Source of the DNA: Lachnospiraceae bacterium UBA3762
Lineage (GTDB): Bacteria; Bacillota; Clostridia; Lachnospirales; Lachnospiraceae
NCBI GenBank assembly: GCA_002371615.1
Contig: DFGA01000051.1
Span: 1-27,896, forward strand
Length of the DNA: 27,896 nt
Direction of reading: 5' to 3'
The notes beneath the pieces are model-generated. The model was not told where the DNA came from and made no database searches. It saw only the letters and a list, made by a program, of their open reading frames with translations. Made by a program: the position numbers and the translations under genes. Below are positions 6,564 to 13,514 of the stretch, in pieces (positions within the stretch are counted from its first letter, which is position 1; every line of letters starts with the position of its first letter).

Positions 6564-7865
6564 TTATATCTTCTCTGGTTTTCTGTCCTCTTCATAATGT
6601 CTGATATTATCACCCCCATAAAACTCCAGCAGACGCTTTTTTGTATCCTCTATCCTGAGTTCTTTCTGACAGTCGATGTTATCAATAAATCTCATGGATG
6701 TACATTGGCCAACACATAATGGAAGTAAAGGACATTCTATGCAATCATCTATGATTCTGTTACTATCCCAAATAGTATCTGTCCGGTTTATTCTCTTTGA
6801 CTGGTCTTTGATATTTCCCACCATGTATTCCTGCTGACCTATCAGGTGCTCGCAGATATATAACTCGCCCTTTGTTCCAATAACATAGTAATCTGGAAGC
6901 CGAGCTTCACAACCATAACCTCGTTTCTTCCCAAATCGTCTGTTGCCTTTGACAATATCTGTTGCCTTTTGATAATCCTCAAAACTAACATCATTTGTAT
7001 CCATGATAGTATCCGTATTTTGAGGCGCTACCCTTACTGCTACAATCTTTGATTTTATGCCATAATCATTTTTCAAAAGATTAAACAGGGGCTGTACATC
7101 TTCTTTTGAGGCTTCTGATACATTGATATGAATGACTATCCTAAGCGTGTTTTCACAGTCCTTTATGTTATTCAGTACCTCATAGAAGTCTTCTTCTTTA
7201 CAGCCTTTGAGTGCTGCATATGTTGATGCTAAACCATCTATCGGGATTACCACTTCATCGGTCACGCCAAGTTCCTTTAATTCCAGCGCCAATTCCCTTG
7301 TTAGCAGTCTTCCATTTGTATATAGTTTTGCATTGTAATCTATTTTATTTTTGTGAAGCTCATTGGAAATGTATCTTATGATTTCCATATTGAGTAAAGG
7401 TTCTCCTCCGAACCATTTTATTTTGAGTGGTTTTTTAAATTGATGTTCTGCATATCGCCTTTTGATAAAAGCGATGATTTCATCTGCTGTTTCTGTGGTC
7501 AGATTCTCTGTCTGACATAGTTGCTTTTGTTCAAAACAGTATACACATCTGAAATTACAGGACAAAGTGGTAAATATTGATAGGAACATGAAGTCTGCAT
7601 TTTCTTGATACTTGTGTATATCATCCTTTAACTTTTGAATTTCATCCAGTTCTACAGGAACTATGAATCCCTCTTCTGCCAAAAATACAGGAACATCCCC
7701 CAAATCTATATTGCACTTATTATAGATATCAAGGAAATCATATCTCTGTATATATCTGTATTTCAGACTATATGCGTTGTATAACAGCACTTTATCCCTT
7801 GTATCCTGAGCAACAATATTATATCGGGAGTACTTGTATATGTTTTTTTCCATTCCCATTTCCAT
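6564..7865 (-). CDS. Radical SAM/SPASM peptide-modifying enzyme
   Basis: This 433-residue enzyme has three parts. Residues 1-95 (YSRYNIVAQDTRDKVLLYNA, ending in an acidic helix) resemble the N-terminal recognition region of RiPP maturases. A radical SAM barrel follows with CNFRCVYC (C103, C107, C110) for the SAM-binding 4Fe-4S cluster and FGGEP at 152-156. A C-terminal SPASM domain has seven cysteines (C319, C338, C375, C378, C384, C388, C399; CIECPLLPLCVGQC) for two auxiliary clusters. Such enzymes make thioether, C-C or related crosslinks in peptides, or mature sulfatases; no sulfatase is nearby. Its likely substrates are the Cys-rich lipoproteins directly upstream. The start is uncertain: ATG at 7865, 7859 or 7853, all with weak ribosome sites. 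Confidence 0.93.
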   Translation of the reverse strand: MEMGMEKNIYKYSRYNIVAQDTRDKVLLYNAYSLKYRYIQRYDFLDIYNKCNIDLGDVPVFLAEEGFIVPVELDEIQKLKDDIHKYQENADFMFLSIFTTLSCNFRCVYCFEQKQLCQTENLTTETADEIIAFIKRRYAEHQFKKPLKIKWFGGEPLLNMEIIRYISNELHKNKIDYNAKLYTNGRLLTRELALELKELGVTDEVVIPIDGLASTYAALKGCKEEDFYEVLNNIKDCENTLRIVIHINVSEASKEDVQPLFNLLKNDYGIKSKIVAVRVAPQNTDTIMDTNDVSFEDYQKATDIVKGNRRFGKKRGYGCEARLPDYYVIGTKGELYICEHLIGQQEYMVGNIKDQSKRINRTDTIWDSNRIIDDCIECPLLPLCVGQCTSMRFIDNIDCQKELRIEDTKKRLLEFYGGDNIRHYEEDRKPEKI

Positions 7866-7872
7866 TTATCTC

Positions 7873-7900
7873 AAAAATGCCTGCCCAATCCCGGACAGGC
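7873..7900 (-). terminator. Intra-operon terminator/attenuator before the radical SAM gene
   Basis: GCCTGCCC (7879-7886) pairs with GGACAGGC (7893-7900), with one wobble and a 6-nt loop. Leftward it is followed by ATTTTT (complement of 7873-7878). It lies between the last lipoprotein stop (7933) and the enzyme start (7865). Partial read-through would give many substrate transcripts per enzyme transcript, as is common in RiPP operons. The hairpin may also hide the weak ribosome site. Confidence 0.7.
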
Positions 7901-7932
7901 TATTAAAATTGGTTATAAGACTTTTTCTATAC

Positions 7933-8622
7933 TTATTCTGCTGCTGCACAGTATGAACCAGGGTCTGCTGGTGAATAGCAATCTCCACAATCTGACCAGC
8001 CACCACCGCAGTCTGCTGTGCAGTATCCCTCGCAATCACCATAATCACAATCTGCTACTGAACAATCGCTTGGTGCTGGTGTTACTATACCTGCGCTTGG
8101 CTTTGTCAAACTACTGTTTCCACTATTGCCTGAACTTGGCTTGCTGTCACTCAACAGGCTCCCACTTACAAACTCGGTCTCCTTATCTTCAGAAGTATCT
8201 TCATTCTTAAGGACATACCATGTTTTTTCCTTGTAAACCACTTTGCCGTTTACTATTACCTGCTGACCAGCCTTTAGTCCTCCGATGATTTTACTATCAT
8301 CAACACTGGGCTTGTTGCGTATATTACTCTGCTGTTTAGCCCACATAGTGGTATCATCCATGGACTCTATTTCATATTCAGGTGCCCCTTCAACTTTATC
8401 AACAGTTACCTCTTTTTCTTCTTGTTGTTCTATGACAGATTCTTTGGGTTCTTCCTTTTCTTCTTCATATTCTTCAACCTCTGCTGGCTGTTCTGTTGGT
8501 TGCTCTGTCGTTACCTCAACATGCTCCTCAATTTGTTCCGGTTGTTGAACTGGTGCACCACAGGCAGTAATTGTAAGAGATATTGATAAACCTAAAGCCG
8601 ATAAAAGTTCTTTGTTATTCAT
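7933..8622 (-). CDS. SH3b lipoprotein with Cys/Asp-rich C-terminal tail (putative precursor 1)
   Basis: This 229-residue protein starts with a lipoprotein signal peptide (lipobox ITAC, lipidated C21). An acidic, disordered linker follows (about 25-90, rich in Glu/Val/Pro), then a bacterial SH3 domain (about 90-157; NIRNKPSVDD, GQQVIVNGK, WYVLKNED). After a Ser/Gly/Pro linker comes a 43-residue tail from C187 with eight cysteines, six of them in Asp-Cys pairs. The tail includes CSVADC and CDYGDC and ends YCAAAE. SH3b domains commonly bind peptidoglycan, so export and anchoring at the outer membrane face are expected. The tail is the probable target of the radical SAM enzyme encoded just downstream. 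Disulfide or metal binding without modification is the alternative. Confidence 0.88.
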   Translation of the reverse strand: MNNKELLSALGLSISLTITACGAPVQQPEQIEEHVEVTTEQPTEQPAEVEEYEEEKEEPKESVIEQQEEKEVTVDKVEGAPEYEIESMDDTTMWAKQQSNIRNKPSVDDSKIIGGLKAGQQVIVNGKVVYKEKTWYVLKNEDTSEDKETEFVSGSLLSDSKPSSGNSGNSSLTKPSAGIVTPAPSDCSVADCDYGDCEGYCTADCGGGWSDCGDCYSPADPGSYCAAAE

Positions 8623-8640
8623 AATGAATATCCATTCTTT

Positions 8641-9336
8641 CTATTCCGCTTGTGCACACCATGTATTACTGCAATCGCAGTAGGCATAGCAATCGCAATG
8701 TAATAAAAACTCACCACAATCTGTGAAATCACAGAATGTTCCATCCCATTCCTCCTCACAATCCCCTGCTGCACAATCTGATGCAGGGGCTACAGTTCCA
8801 CTATTCCCCGCATTATTACTTGGTTTCGCTGTGCCTACCTTTTTTGAAGACAAGAGGCTTGATGATATCATCTCTATGCTGTCATCATTTGTCTTAAGCA
8901 CGTTCCAAACCTTTCCATTGTCTGCTGTGACCTTTCCTATGACGGTCACTTCTTCGTTCTGCTGAATCTGCCTGACAATATCATATTCAGTAGAGGGGCC
9001 CTTCCTGACATTGGCCGTCTGGGTCCCATACATCACAACAGGGTCTATATCCTCAATGTTAAACTCTGGTTCTTCTTCAGACTCTGCCTTTTCTTCTTCC
9101 TGTGCTTCAGCTTCAGTCTTTGTTTCGTTCTCACTGACCTCAGGTTCTTCCTCAACCTCTTTTTCTTCAACAGCTGGCGTAGGGGATGGGGTAAGCGTAG
9201 GGGTAGGGGTAGGCTCTTCCTCTGACACCTCTGAAACTTCCTCTACTGGAGCTGGTTGTTGTACTTCAGCCCCACAAGCAGTCATGGATAATGCTACCGA
9301 CACTCCTAATGCTGTAATGATTTCTTTGTTTTTCAT
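8641..9336 (-). CDS. SH3b lipoprotein with Cys/Asp-rich C-terminal tail (putative precursor 2)
   Basis: This is a tandem paralog of the next gene, 231 residues from the ATG at 9336, which follows AAGGA by 6 bases. A TTG two codons earlier abuts the ribosome site and is rejected. The N termini match closely (lipobox MTAC, C21, then GAEVQQP versus GAPVQQP). The linker is Glu-rich with a Thr-Pro repeat. The SH3b domain (about 103-165) has NVRKGPSTEYDIV and VWNVLKTND. The 44-residue tail from C188 has nine cysteines, with CAAGDC and CDFTDC, and ends WCAQAE. It is first in the operon, 18 bp before the second lipoprotein, and faces a divergent regulator gene. Confidence 0.88.
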   Translation of the reverse strand: MKNKEIITALGVSVALSMTACGAEVQQPAPVEEVSEVSEEEPTPTPTLTPSPTPAVEEKEVEEEPEVSENETKTEAEAQEEEKAESEEEPEFNIEDIDPVVMYGTQTANVRKGPSTEYDIVRQIQQNEEVTVIGKVTADNGKVWNVLKTNDDSIEMISSSLLSSKKVGTAKPSNNAGNSGTVAPASDCAAGDCEEEWDGTFCDFTDCGEFLLHCDCYAYCDCSNTWCAQAE

Positions 9337-9486
9337 AAGCAATCCTTGTGTGTAAATATACAGTTAACCTTCATATAGAGTAATTCATAGAGTGTTTTGT
9401 GTCAACTCTTTTAGGGCTGTTGGATTTCTCCCAAAGAGTCGCTCTCGTCTATAAACTTTACTTTAAGTGTTGGAGGTCTACACCAT
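9337..9486. promoter_or_regulatory. Divergent control region between lipoprotein operon and Cro/CI-type regulator
   Basis: Leftward, TTGACA (complement of 9400-9405) lies 17 bp from a poor -10, TACTCT (complement of 9377-9382). ATAGAGT repeats at 9375-9381 and 9387-9393, 12 bp apart, overlapping that -10 and the spacer. An inverted AGAG-TCG-CTCT lies near 9435-9445, and TATAAA (9450-9455) may be the -10 for the rightward gene. The arrangement suggests that the divergently encoded regulator represses or activates the lipoprotein operon here. The binding itself is inferred. Confidence 0.5.
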
Positions 9487-9780
9487 ATGATACAAGGATT
9501 GCCAGAAAGGCTTAAGCAGTTAAGAATACAGAACAGCTACTCCCAAAAGGAGCTCTCAGACCTTTTGGGCTTGTCTCCATCTGTCATAAGTGGATATGAG
9601 ACAGGAGAGAAAACGCCCAGTACTGAAGTTCTGTTCAAATTAACTGGCTTGTATCATTGTAGTTCAGATTATCTTCTGGGTATAAACAAAAAGCCTGAGC
9701 CAAACCTTATAGATGTATCAGGGCTTTCGCCTGAACAGATAAAGTCTCTTCATGTCCTTATTGACTCCATAAGAAAATAA
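9487..9780 (+). CDS. Cro/CI-type (XRE) transcriptional regulator
   Basis: This 97-residue protein is the only rightward gene recognised in the element. Residues 5-60 form a classical five-helix HTH_3 domain: LKQLRIQNSYSQKELSDLLG, then PSVISGYETGEKTPS and SDYLLGI. A short C-terminal helical tail (SPEQIKSLHVLIDSIRK) could dimerise. There is no LexA-like protease domain, so it is not a self-cleaving phage CI. The ribosome site GGAGG lies about 10 bases before the ATG. Its divergent position makes the lipoprotein/radical SAM operon the prime candidate target; control of element genes is also possible. Confidence 0.9.
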   Translation: MIQGLPERLKQLRIQNSYSQKELSDLLGLSPSVISGYETGEKTPSTEVLFKLTGLYHCSSDYLLGINKKPEPNLIDVSGLSPEQIKSLHVLIDSIRK

Positions 9781-9786
9781 TAAAAT

Positions 9787-9812
9787 GACCAGCAGTATAA
9801 TCACCGCTGGTC
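9787..9812. terminator. Terminator between convergent genes
   Basis: GACCAGC (9787-9793) and GCTGGTC (9806-9812) form a perfect 7-bp stem with a 12-nt loop. The leftward side is followed by ATTTTATTATTTT, the rightward side by a weaker AT-rich stretch. It can serve the rightward regulator gene and the leftward gene at 9835. Confidence 0.75.
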
Positions 9813-9834
9813 CTAAAAATATTATCTTCTCATA

Positions 9835-10254
9835 TCATTTACAGTATTTGTGGACTGTGTTACGAGATAGACCAAACACCTTTGCTATCTCAGCTTTACT
9901 ATATTTGTCCTTAAACAGCCTCTGTATGGTCTCAACCTCATCTGGTGTCAATGGGTCTGTGTCTCGCTCTCTTCCCAGCAGAATTCTTCTCTTCTCCACC
10001 TCTATATCATATTTATGCACTATGTTCTTCTTCTTTTCCTGCGGTATACTGACCGTTCCAGCACCTTTAATATATATAGTGTCCTCGTATACCACAGTTT
10101 TCAGAGGCGTTATAACAGAATTCTTATTAAGTTGCTCGATAAACATATTAAGCAATGCTATATATTCTTCCTTGCTATATATCCATCTATTCGCTGACTC
10201 TAATACTCTCCGCAAGTCATTCATATCCAGTTTTGTGTTCTTTATTCCTATCAT
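9835..10254 (-). CDS. Small DNA-binding protein with C-terminal HTH
   Basis: The product has 139 residues; its ATG follows AAGGTG by about 8 bases. Residues 1-60 are helical, about 63-80 form a beta hairpin (YEDTIYIKGAGTVSI), and about 85-105 are basic. The C terminus (about 108-139) is a resolvase-type HTH: LTPDEVETIQRLF, then SKAEIAKVFGLSRNTVHKYC. The HTH is like the one ending Hin/resolvase recombinases, but there is no catalytic domain. It may be an element regulator or accessory DNA-binding factor. I know no precise family. Confidence 0.75.
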   Translation of the reverse strand: MIGIKNTKLDMNDLRRVLESANRWIYSKEEYIALLNMFIEQLNKNSVITPLKTVVYEDTIYIKGAGTVSIPQEKKKNIVHKYDIEVEKRRILLGRERDTDPLTPDEVETIQRLFKDKYSKAEIAKVFGLSRNTVHKYCK

Positions 10255-10290
10255 AATAAGTTCACCTTCTTTTTCATTGTATCAACCTGC

Positions 10291-10383
10291 TCAGCATTCC
10301 AAGTTACATTCTATCGGTTTCAATGTAAATCCATGGTCAACACTGTTCTTACTACAATAGTAAAATGCATCGCGATTTTTCAT
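10291..10383 (-). CDS. Possible 30-residue Cys-containing peptide (weak)
   Basis: This frame runs from the ATG at 10381-10383 to the TGA at 10291-10293. The product starts MKNRDAFYYCSKNS and ends KPIECNLEC. Three cysteines and one His could bind metal. There is no ribosome site at normal spacing, so translation is doubtful. It is listed because the 250-bp gap holds several overlapping short frames. Confidence 0.2.
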   Translation of the reverse strand: MKNRDAFYYCSKNSVDHGFTLKPIECNLEC

Positions 10384-10480
10384 TATTGCTACATTTTCTC
10401 TTTCTCAAGAGTATCAGCATATGATGGTCATTGGCAGTCACCGCAACGACTATGATAAACATCATCACCACAACCGCCAT
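10352..10480 (-). CDS. Possible small membrane peptide, 42 residues (weak)
   Basis: The frame begins at an ATG (10478-10480), or a TTG two codons earlier, and ends with TAG at 10352-10354. Residues 1-16 are strongly hydrophobic (MAVVVMMFIIVVAVTA), followed by NDHHMLILLRKRKC and a basic tail. The layout resembles the better supported membrane peptide at 4659-4796. The ribosome site is weak. The same DNA in another frame (10428-10490) reads MIDDGGCGDDVYHSRCGDCQ, so only one, or neither, may be real. Confidence 0.3.
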   Translation of the reverse strand: MAVVVMMFIIVVAVTANDHHMLILLRKRKCSNNEKSRCILLL

Positions 10481-10512
10481 CGTCAATCATGCCTGTGCCA
10501 CAGATTTTTCTA

Positions 10513-11427
10513 TTACTGAATACATAGCTTGCTCCATACGTATGTCTCTTCCTCCTCGTTGTCGCAAGTGCTAAGTTCAAACAGCAATATAGCAAGCTGT
10601 TGAATTGTCATAGACTGTAACAGTAGACATATATACTGCATCTCCTCTTGATAAACTGCTTTTGTGTCATCCACCTTGGGATACCACATAAACAGGTTAT
10701 CGACTCTTATGTTTCTCCATTGATTATCACACTCATCATAATAAGTATATTGCGATATATATAAGTGTTCAGCATACTTATACTGTATGTACTTATCAAA
10801 AATAGCCAAGTAAAGCACAAATCTTGGATGGGTATAGAATTCACCCTTTGCCTCTATACCAGAAGCTCTCTGCATCGCTTTGATTATTGATGCAGTCTTC
10901 CTCATTCTCTTATAAACTGCTTCTTTATAATTCCTTGCCTGCACTTCTGGTACAGTTGCATATATTCCAATCCCTCTATTGTCACAATCAAAGAAATAAG
11001 GAGGAGATACTTCAAAAGTATCGACCATTGGCCAGTTATCAGATGACCCCAGCATAATCCTTAGGTCGCCCATACTGGTGACCCTATGGCATCTATACTT
11101 TTTATATGCGTCATAAACATAGTATTTCTCTTCTCCCAAGGAGTCTGCACATTCTACCGATATGCTGTCTATTACCTCTCCCTGTTGTATATTGAGATTC
11201 TTCAACAGCATTTCTATCTCTGCTACTGCGTCTCTATGAATCTCAAGTAAAAGCTCATCAGCAATATAACAGGATTTCACAGTGGATATTTTGCTCATGC
11301 ACTTGTTTAAACCACGAACAATAAACAATCCTACTTTATCTCCTGATATGATTATCTCCCTAAATCCCAGAGTAATCTTCAATTCGATAATTGTATTATC
11401 AATAAATCCGGTGCCGTCCTTAATCAT
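10513..11427 (-). CDS. Hypothetical protein, about 304 residues
   Basis: The start is taken as the ATG at 11427, 8 bases after GGAGG; an ATG five codons upstream overlaps that ribosome site. I do not recognise a family. The product is soluble and mixed alpha/beta, with no signal peptide or membrane helix, and has motifs FEVSPPYFFDCDNRGIGIYA and RMRKTASIIKAMQRASGIEA. The C-terminal third is rich in Tyr and in acidic residues. It reads leftward toward the small-frame region at 10291-10490 without a clear terminator, so those could share its mRNA. Confidence 0.75.
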   Translation of the reverse strand: MIKDGTGFIDNTIIELKITLGFREIIISGDKVGLFIVRGLNKCMSKISTVKSCYIADELLLEIHRDAVAEIEMLLKNLNIQQGEVIDSISVECADSLGEEKYYVYDAYKKYRCHRVTSMGDLRIMLGSSDNWPMVDTFEVSPPYFFDCDNRGIGIYATVPEVQARNYKEAVYKRMRKTASIIKAMQRASGIEAKGEFYTHPRFVLYLAIFDKYIQYKYAEHLYISQYTYYDECDNQWRNIRVDNLFMWYPKVDDTKAVYQEEMQYICLLLQSMTIQQLAILLFELSTCDNEEEETYVWSKLCIQ

Positions 11428-11600
11428 TTTTGTATCCTCCATTTAATAAAATAATAGATACTTCAAATGATTTTTATGTATCATTCTGTGCAGTACAACG
11501 ATGCTTTCTGCTCATCCATACTGTTCTCTATACTTGATATATGTTTTATTTATCCCTTATTCAGATATATCAATATCCTATTGCCATTCCAACTCCTTAT

Positions 11601-11666
11601 CCTTCATTGTGCTGGACTAAAAAGAATTCATCTATATGCAGAAATCTGAGTCCAGCACAATGAAGG
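11601..11666. repeat. Perfect 18-bp inverted repeat with a 30-nt loop
   Basis: CCTTCATTGTGCTGGACT (11601-11618) and its exact reverse complement (11649-11666) are separated by 30 bp. The right arm ends 25 bp from the stop of the resolvase gene. Neither side has a T-run, so it is not an ordinary terminator. The flanking 11428-11600 shows no supported gene. It could be a recombination or replication site, a single-strand hairpin, or a stable RNA. Confidence 0.85.
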
Positions 11667-11691
11667 TATTGAGGGGGAGGAATGATGACGC

Positions 11692-12276
11692 TCACGATAT
11701 CTCCCTTTTTGCCCTAATAAGCGTAGACTTGGATATCCCTGTCATCTCAGCGACCTGATTATATGAATAACTGTTGAGCAGACCTACAGCATGTTCTATC
11801 TGACCGTTCTTAAACTTCTTGGGTCTGCCATCCCTGTAGTCCGGTTTTTGTCTGGCTACAGCCTTTCCTTCTTGTGTTCTTTCAACTATCATATCTCTTT
11901 CAAATTCTGCAAATGATAAGAAGATGTTTCTTACAAGCCTAGAAGCTGGGGTATTATCTAAAACCCCAAGATTCAATATGTTTACCGTGACTCCCATGTT
12001 TATCAGCTTTTCAATTAACTCTGTTCCTTGAGATATGCTACGTGCCATTCTATCTAACTTCGTAACTATAATCGTATCTCCCTGCTGAACAGAATTTATC
12101 AACTTGTCCAGTTCTGGCCTGTCTATTTTCGTTCCTGTAAACAATTCTTCATAGATTTTTTCTGCTCCGTTAGCAAGCAACAATTCTTTTTGAGCTTCCA
12201 GACTATTCCCATCGCCTTGTCTTTTGGTACTCACTCTACAATAGCCATAGACCGTTCCTTTTCTCTCTACATTCAT
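11692..12276 (-). CDS. Serine recombinase, resolvase/invertase family
   Basis: This protein of about 194 residues has the small-serine-recombinase layout. The N-terminal catalytic domain reads YGYCRVSTKRQ (nucleophile Ser about residue 16), then FTGTKIDRPELDKL and VTKLDRMARS (the conserved Arg pair). A long helix follows (FLSFAEFERDMIVERTQEG). The C-terminal HTH is basic (YNQVAEMTGISKSTLIRAKR). ATG at 12276 follows AGGTG by 7 bases; the GTG before it is less likely. Relatives resolve cointegrates or invert DNA segments. In this element it may resolve multimers or act on the nearby inverted repeat; the site is not identified. Confidence 0.93.
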   Translation of the reverse strand: MNVERKGTVYGYCRVSTKRQGDGNSLEAQKELLLANGAEKIYEELFTGTKIDRPELDKLINSVQQGDTIIVTKLDRMARSISQGTELIEKLINMGVTVNILNLGVLDNTPASRLVRNIFLSFAEFERDMIVERTQEGKAVARQKPDYRDGRPKKFKNGQIEHAVGLLNSYSYNQVAEMTGISKSTLIRAKREIS

Positions 12277-12394
12277 CACTTTTCACCTCTTTTTGAAACC
12301 TCACTTATGAGTCTTTCATACGACAACGTTAAAACCCACTGAACTCATCATCACTTTTTTTACCCAAAAGCATTAACTTTTGAGTATCCCATCC

Positions 12395-12426
12395 TATAAA
12401 TAAAGACTTCGGAAGCCCCGAAGCCT
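12395..12426 (-). terminator. Rho-independent terminator
   Basis: AGACTTCGG (12404-12412) pairs with CCGAAGCCT (12418-12426) with one wobble. Leftward it is followed by a T-rich stretch (complement of 12395-12404). It ends the DUF5688 gene. Confidence 0.8.
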
Positions 12427-12437
12427 TTATCCTTTAC

Positions 12438-13349
12438 TCACTTGTTCCAGATACGTACACCGTTTTCATCACAGAAATATATATTATCTGATAATACCTC
12501 GGTACTCTGGACGTCTGTTCTGTTTACCTCGTGTACCAAATATAATAGTGACTCTTTATTCAATTCATCATTTTTGTAAGGAAGCACAATAGTTTCATGG
12601 ATAGACGATGGAATTATTACAATATCAGACCGTAGCTTTCTCCTGACCTCTGCCCTGAAATCATCATTGAGAAAGATAACGCCTGCACCATAGCTCTTTT
12701 CTCTGTTGGAGACCACATACATATATGGTTCTTGGTTTGCCAGTAACGATATAAGCTTATAACTATCCTGCCTCTTGTAGATTTCTAACAGTAGCTCCAA
12801 CATATTCTTCAGCTCACATCCCAGCATGATAGGAGTATTCTTAGAAGCTATACTGAACAATTCATCTTCTGTAATGTCCCAGTGGTCTAACATACCGTTA
12901 TTCACAAGAGCAGAACCGCATATACTATCTCCCATATTGATTGACAGTCTGTATACCACCGCCAAGTCCAAGATATCTCTGTGTGGAATCTCCGAGAGCA
13001 GTTCGTCATTCCTCTCTTTGTTGATGACTGTATAATAGATTCTGTCTGTCACCAATCCCAAATCGCGGATACCAAATAATATATCATCTGCTGACTCAGG
13101 ACATTTATGGTGTTCATATACCCTGCAGATTTCAGAAATAATATCATCCATGTCACTATCATTTTCCATACCACGATAATAGTCTTCCAAATATATAGTC
13201 GGCGATATCACGTCTCCTTGTTCTCTAATGCTTAGTCCTCTGAGCTTAATTCCATTATTCTTGTTAACACTATGTACACTTACTTCACATCCCGAGTACC
13301 TCTGTTGTATCCCTTCTACAATTTTTTCTTCAAATTGCTGATAATCCAA
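12438..13349 (-). CDS. DUF5688 family protein
   Basis: This protein of about 303 residues resembles DUF5688, a family of unknown function that I know mainly from Lachnospiraceae elements. Diagnostic features are YQQFEEKIVEGIQQR, then LRGLSIREQG, ISPTIYLEDYYRGM and the C-terminal NIYFCDENGVRIWNK. The start is probably TTG at 13349, 6 bases after GAGGTG, which matches the usual family start just before a Tyr/Asp segment. A GTG at 13358 would overlap the ribosome site. There is no signal peptide. It lies between the ATPase and resolvase genes, in the presumed maintenance half of the element. Confidence 0.8.
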   Translation of the reverse strand: MDYQQFEEKIVEGIQQRYSGCEVSVHSVNKNNGIKLRGLSIREQGDVISPTIYLEDYYRGMENDSDMDDIISEICRVYEHHKCPESADDILFGIRDLGLVTDRIYYTVINKERNDELLSEIPHRDILDLAVVYRLSINMGDSICGSALVNNGMLDHWDITEDELFSIASKNTPIMLGCELKNMLELLLEIYKRQDSYKLISLLANQEPYMYVVSNREKSYGAGVIFLNDDFRAEVRRKLRSDIVIIPSSIHETIVLPYKNDELNKESLLYLVHEVNRTDVQSTEVLSDNIYFCDENGVRIWNK

Positions 13350-13514
13350 TTTTCTCACCTCTTTCCCTTATCAGAGTGAGGGCAATTGTACCAGAAATCA
13401 CCACCAAAATCTGCACTTTATCAGCTATCTGAAAATTACATGAAGAGAGCGCTACAAATTATTCGTAACGCCCTGTTTTCATCCAATTATGCTTCTTTTA
13501 ACAAATATCTGTCA

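Noticed and set aside
9140..9215. Short tandem DNA repeats (CTC/GGT-rich) in the second lipoprotein gene
   Set aside because: They encode a Thr-Pro/Glu linker and follow from codon use; not an independent repeat or CRISPR. No CRISPR array is present in the window.
9011..9355. Plus-strand Ser/Val/Gly-rich frame across the second lipoprotein
   Set aside because: It is the antisense of the Glu/Thr/Pro-rich linker; low complexity, no ribosome site, while the minus-strand protein has clear domains.
10428..10490. 20-codon Cys-rich frame MIDDGGCGDDVYHSRCGDCQ as a free RiPP precursor
   Set aside because: No proper ribosome site, too short for a leader, and it overlaps a more plausible hydrophobic frame; kept only as part of a finding.
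11467..11649. Plus-strand 60-codon hydrophobic frame upstream of the inverted repeat
   Set aside because: No good ribosome site; it ends inside the inverted repeat and contains scattered Cys/Tyr/His without a membrane-protein pattern.
13446..13474. Hairpin AGAGCGCTAC/GTAACGCCCT downstream of the ATPase gene as its terminator
   Set aside because: Two wobble pairs and no U-run on the leftward side; too weak to call.
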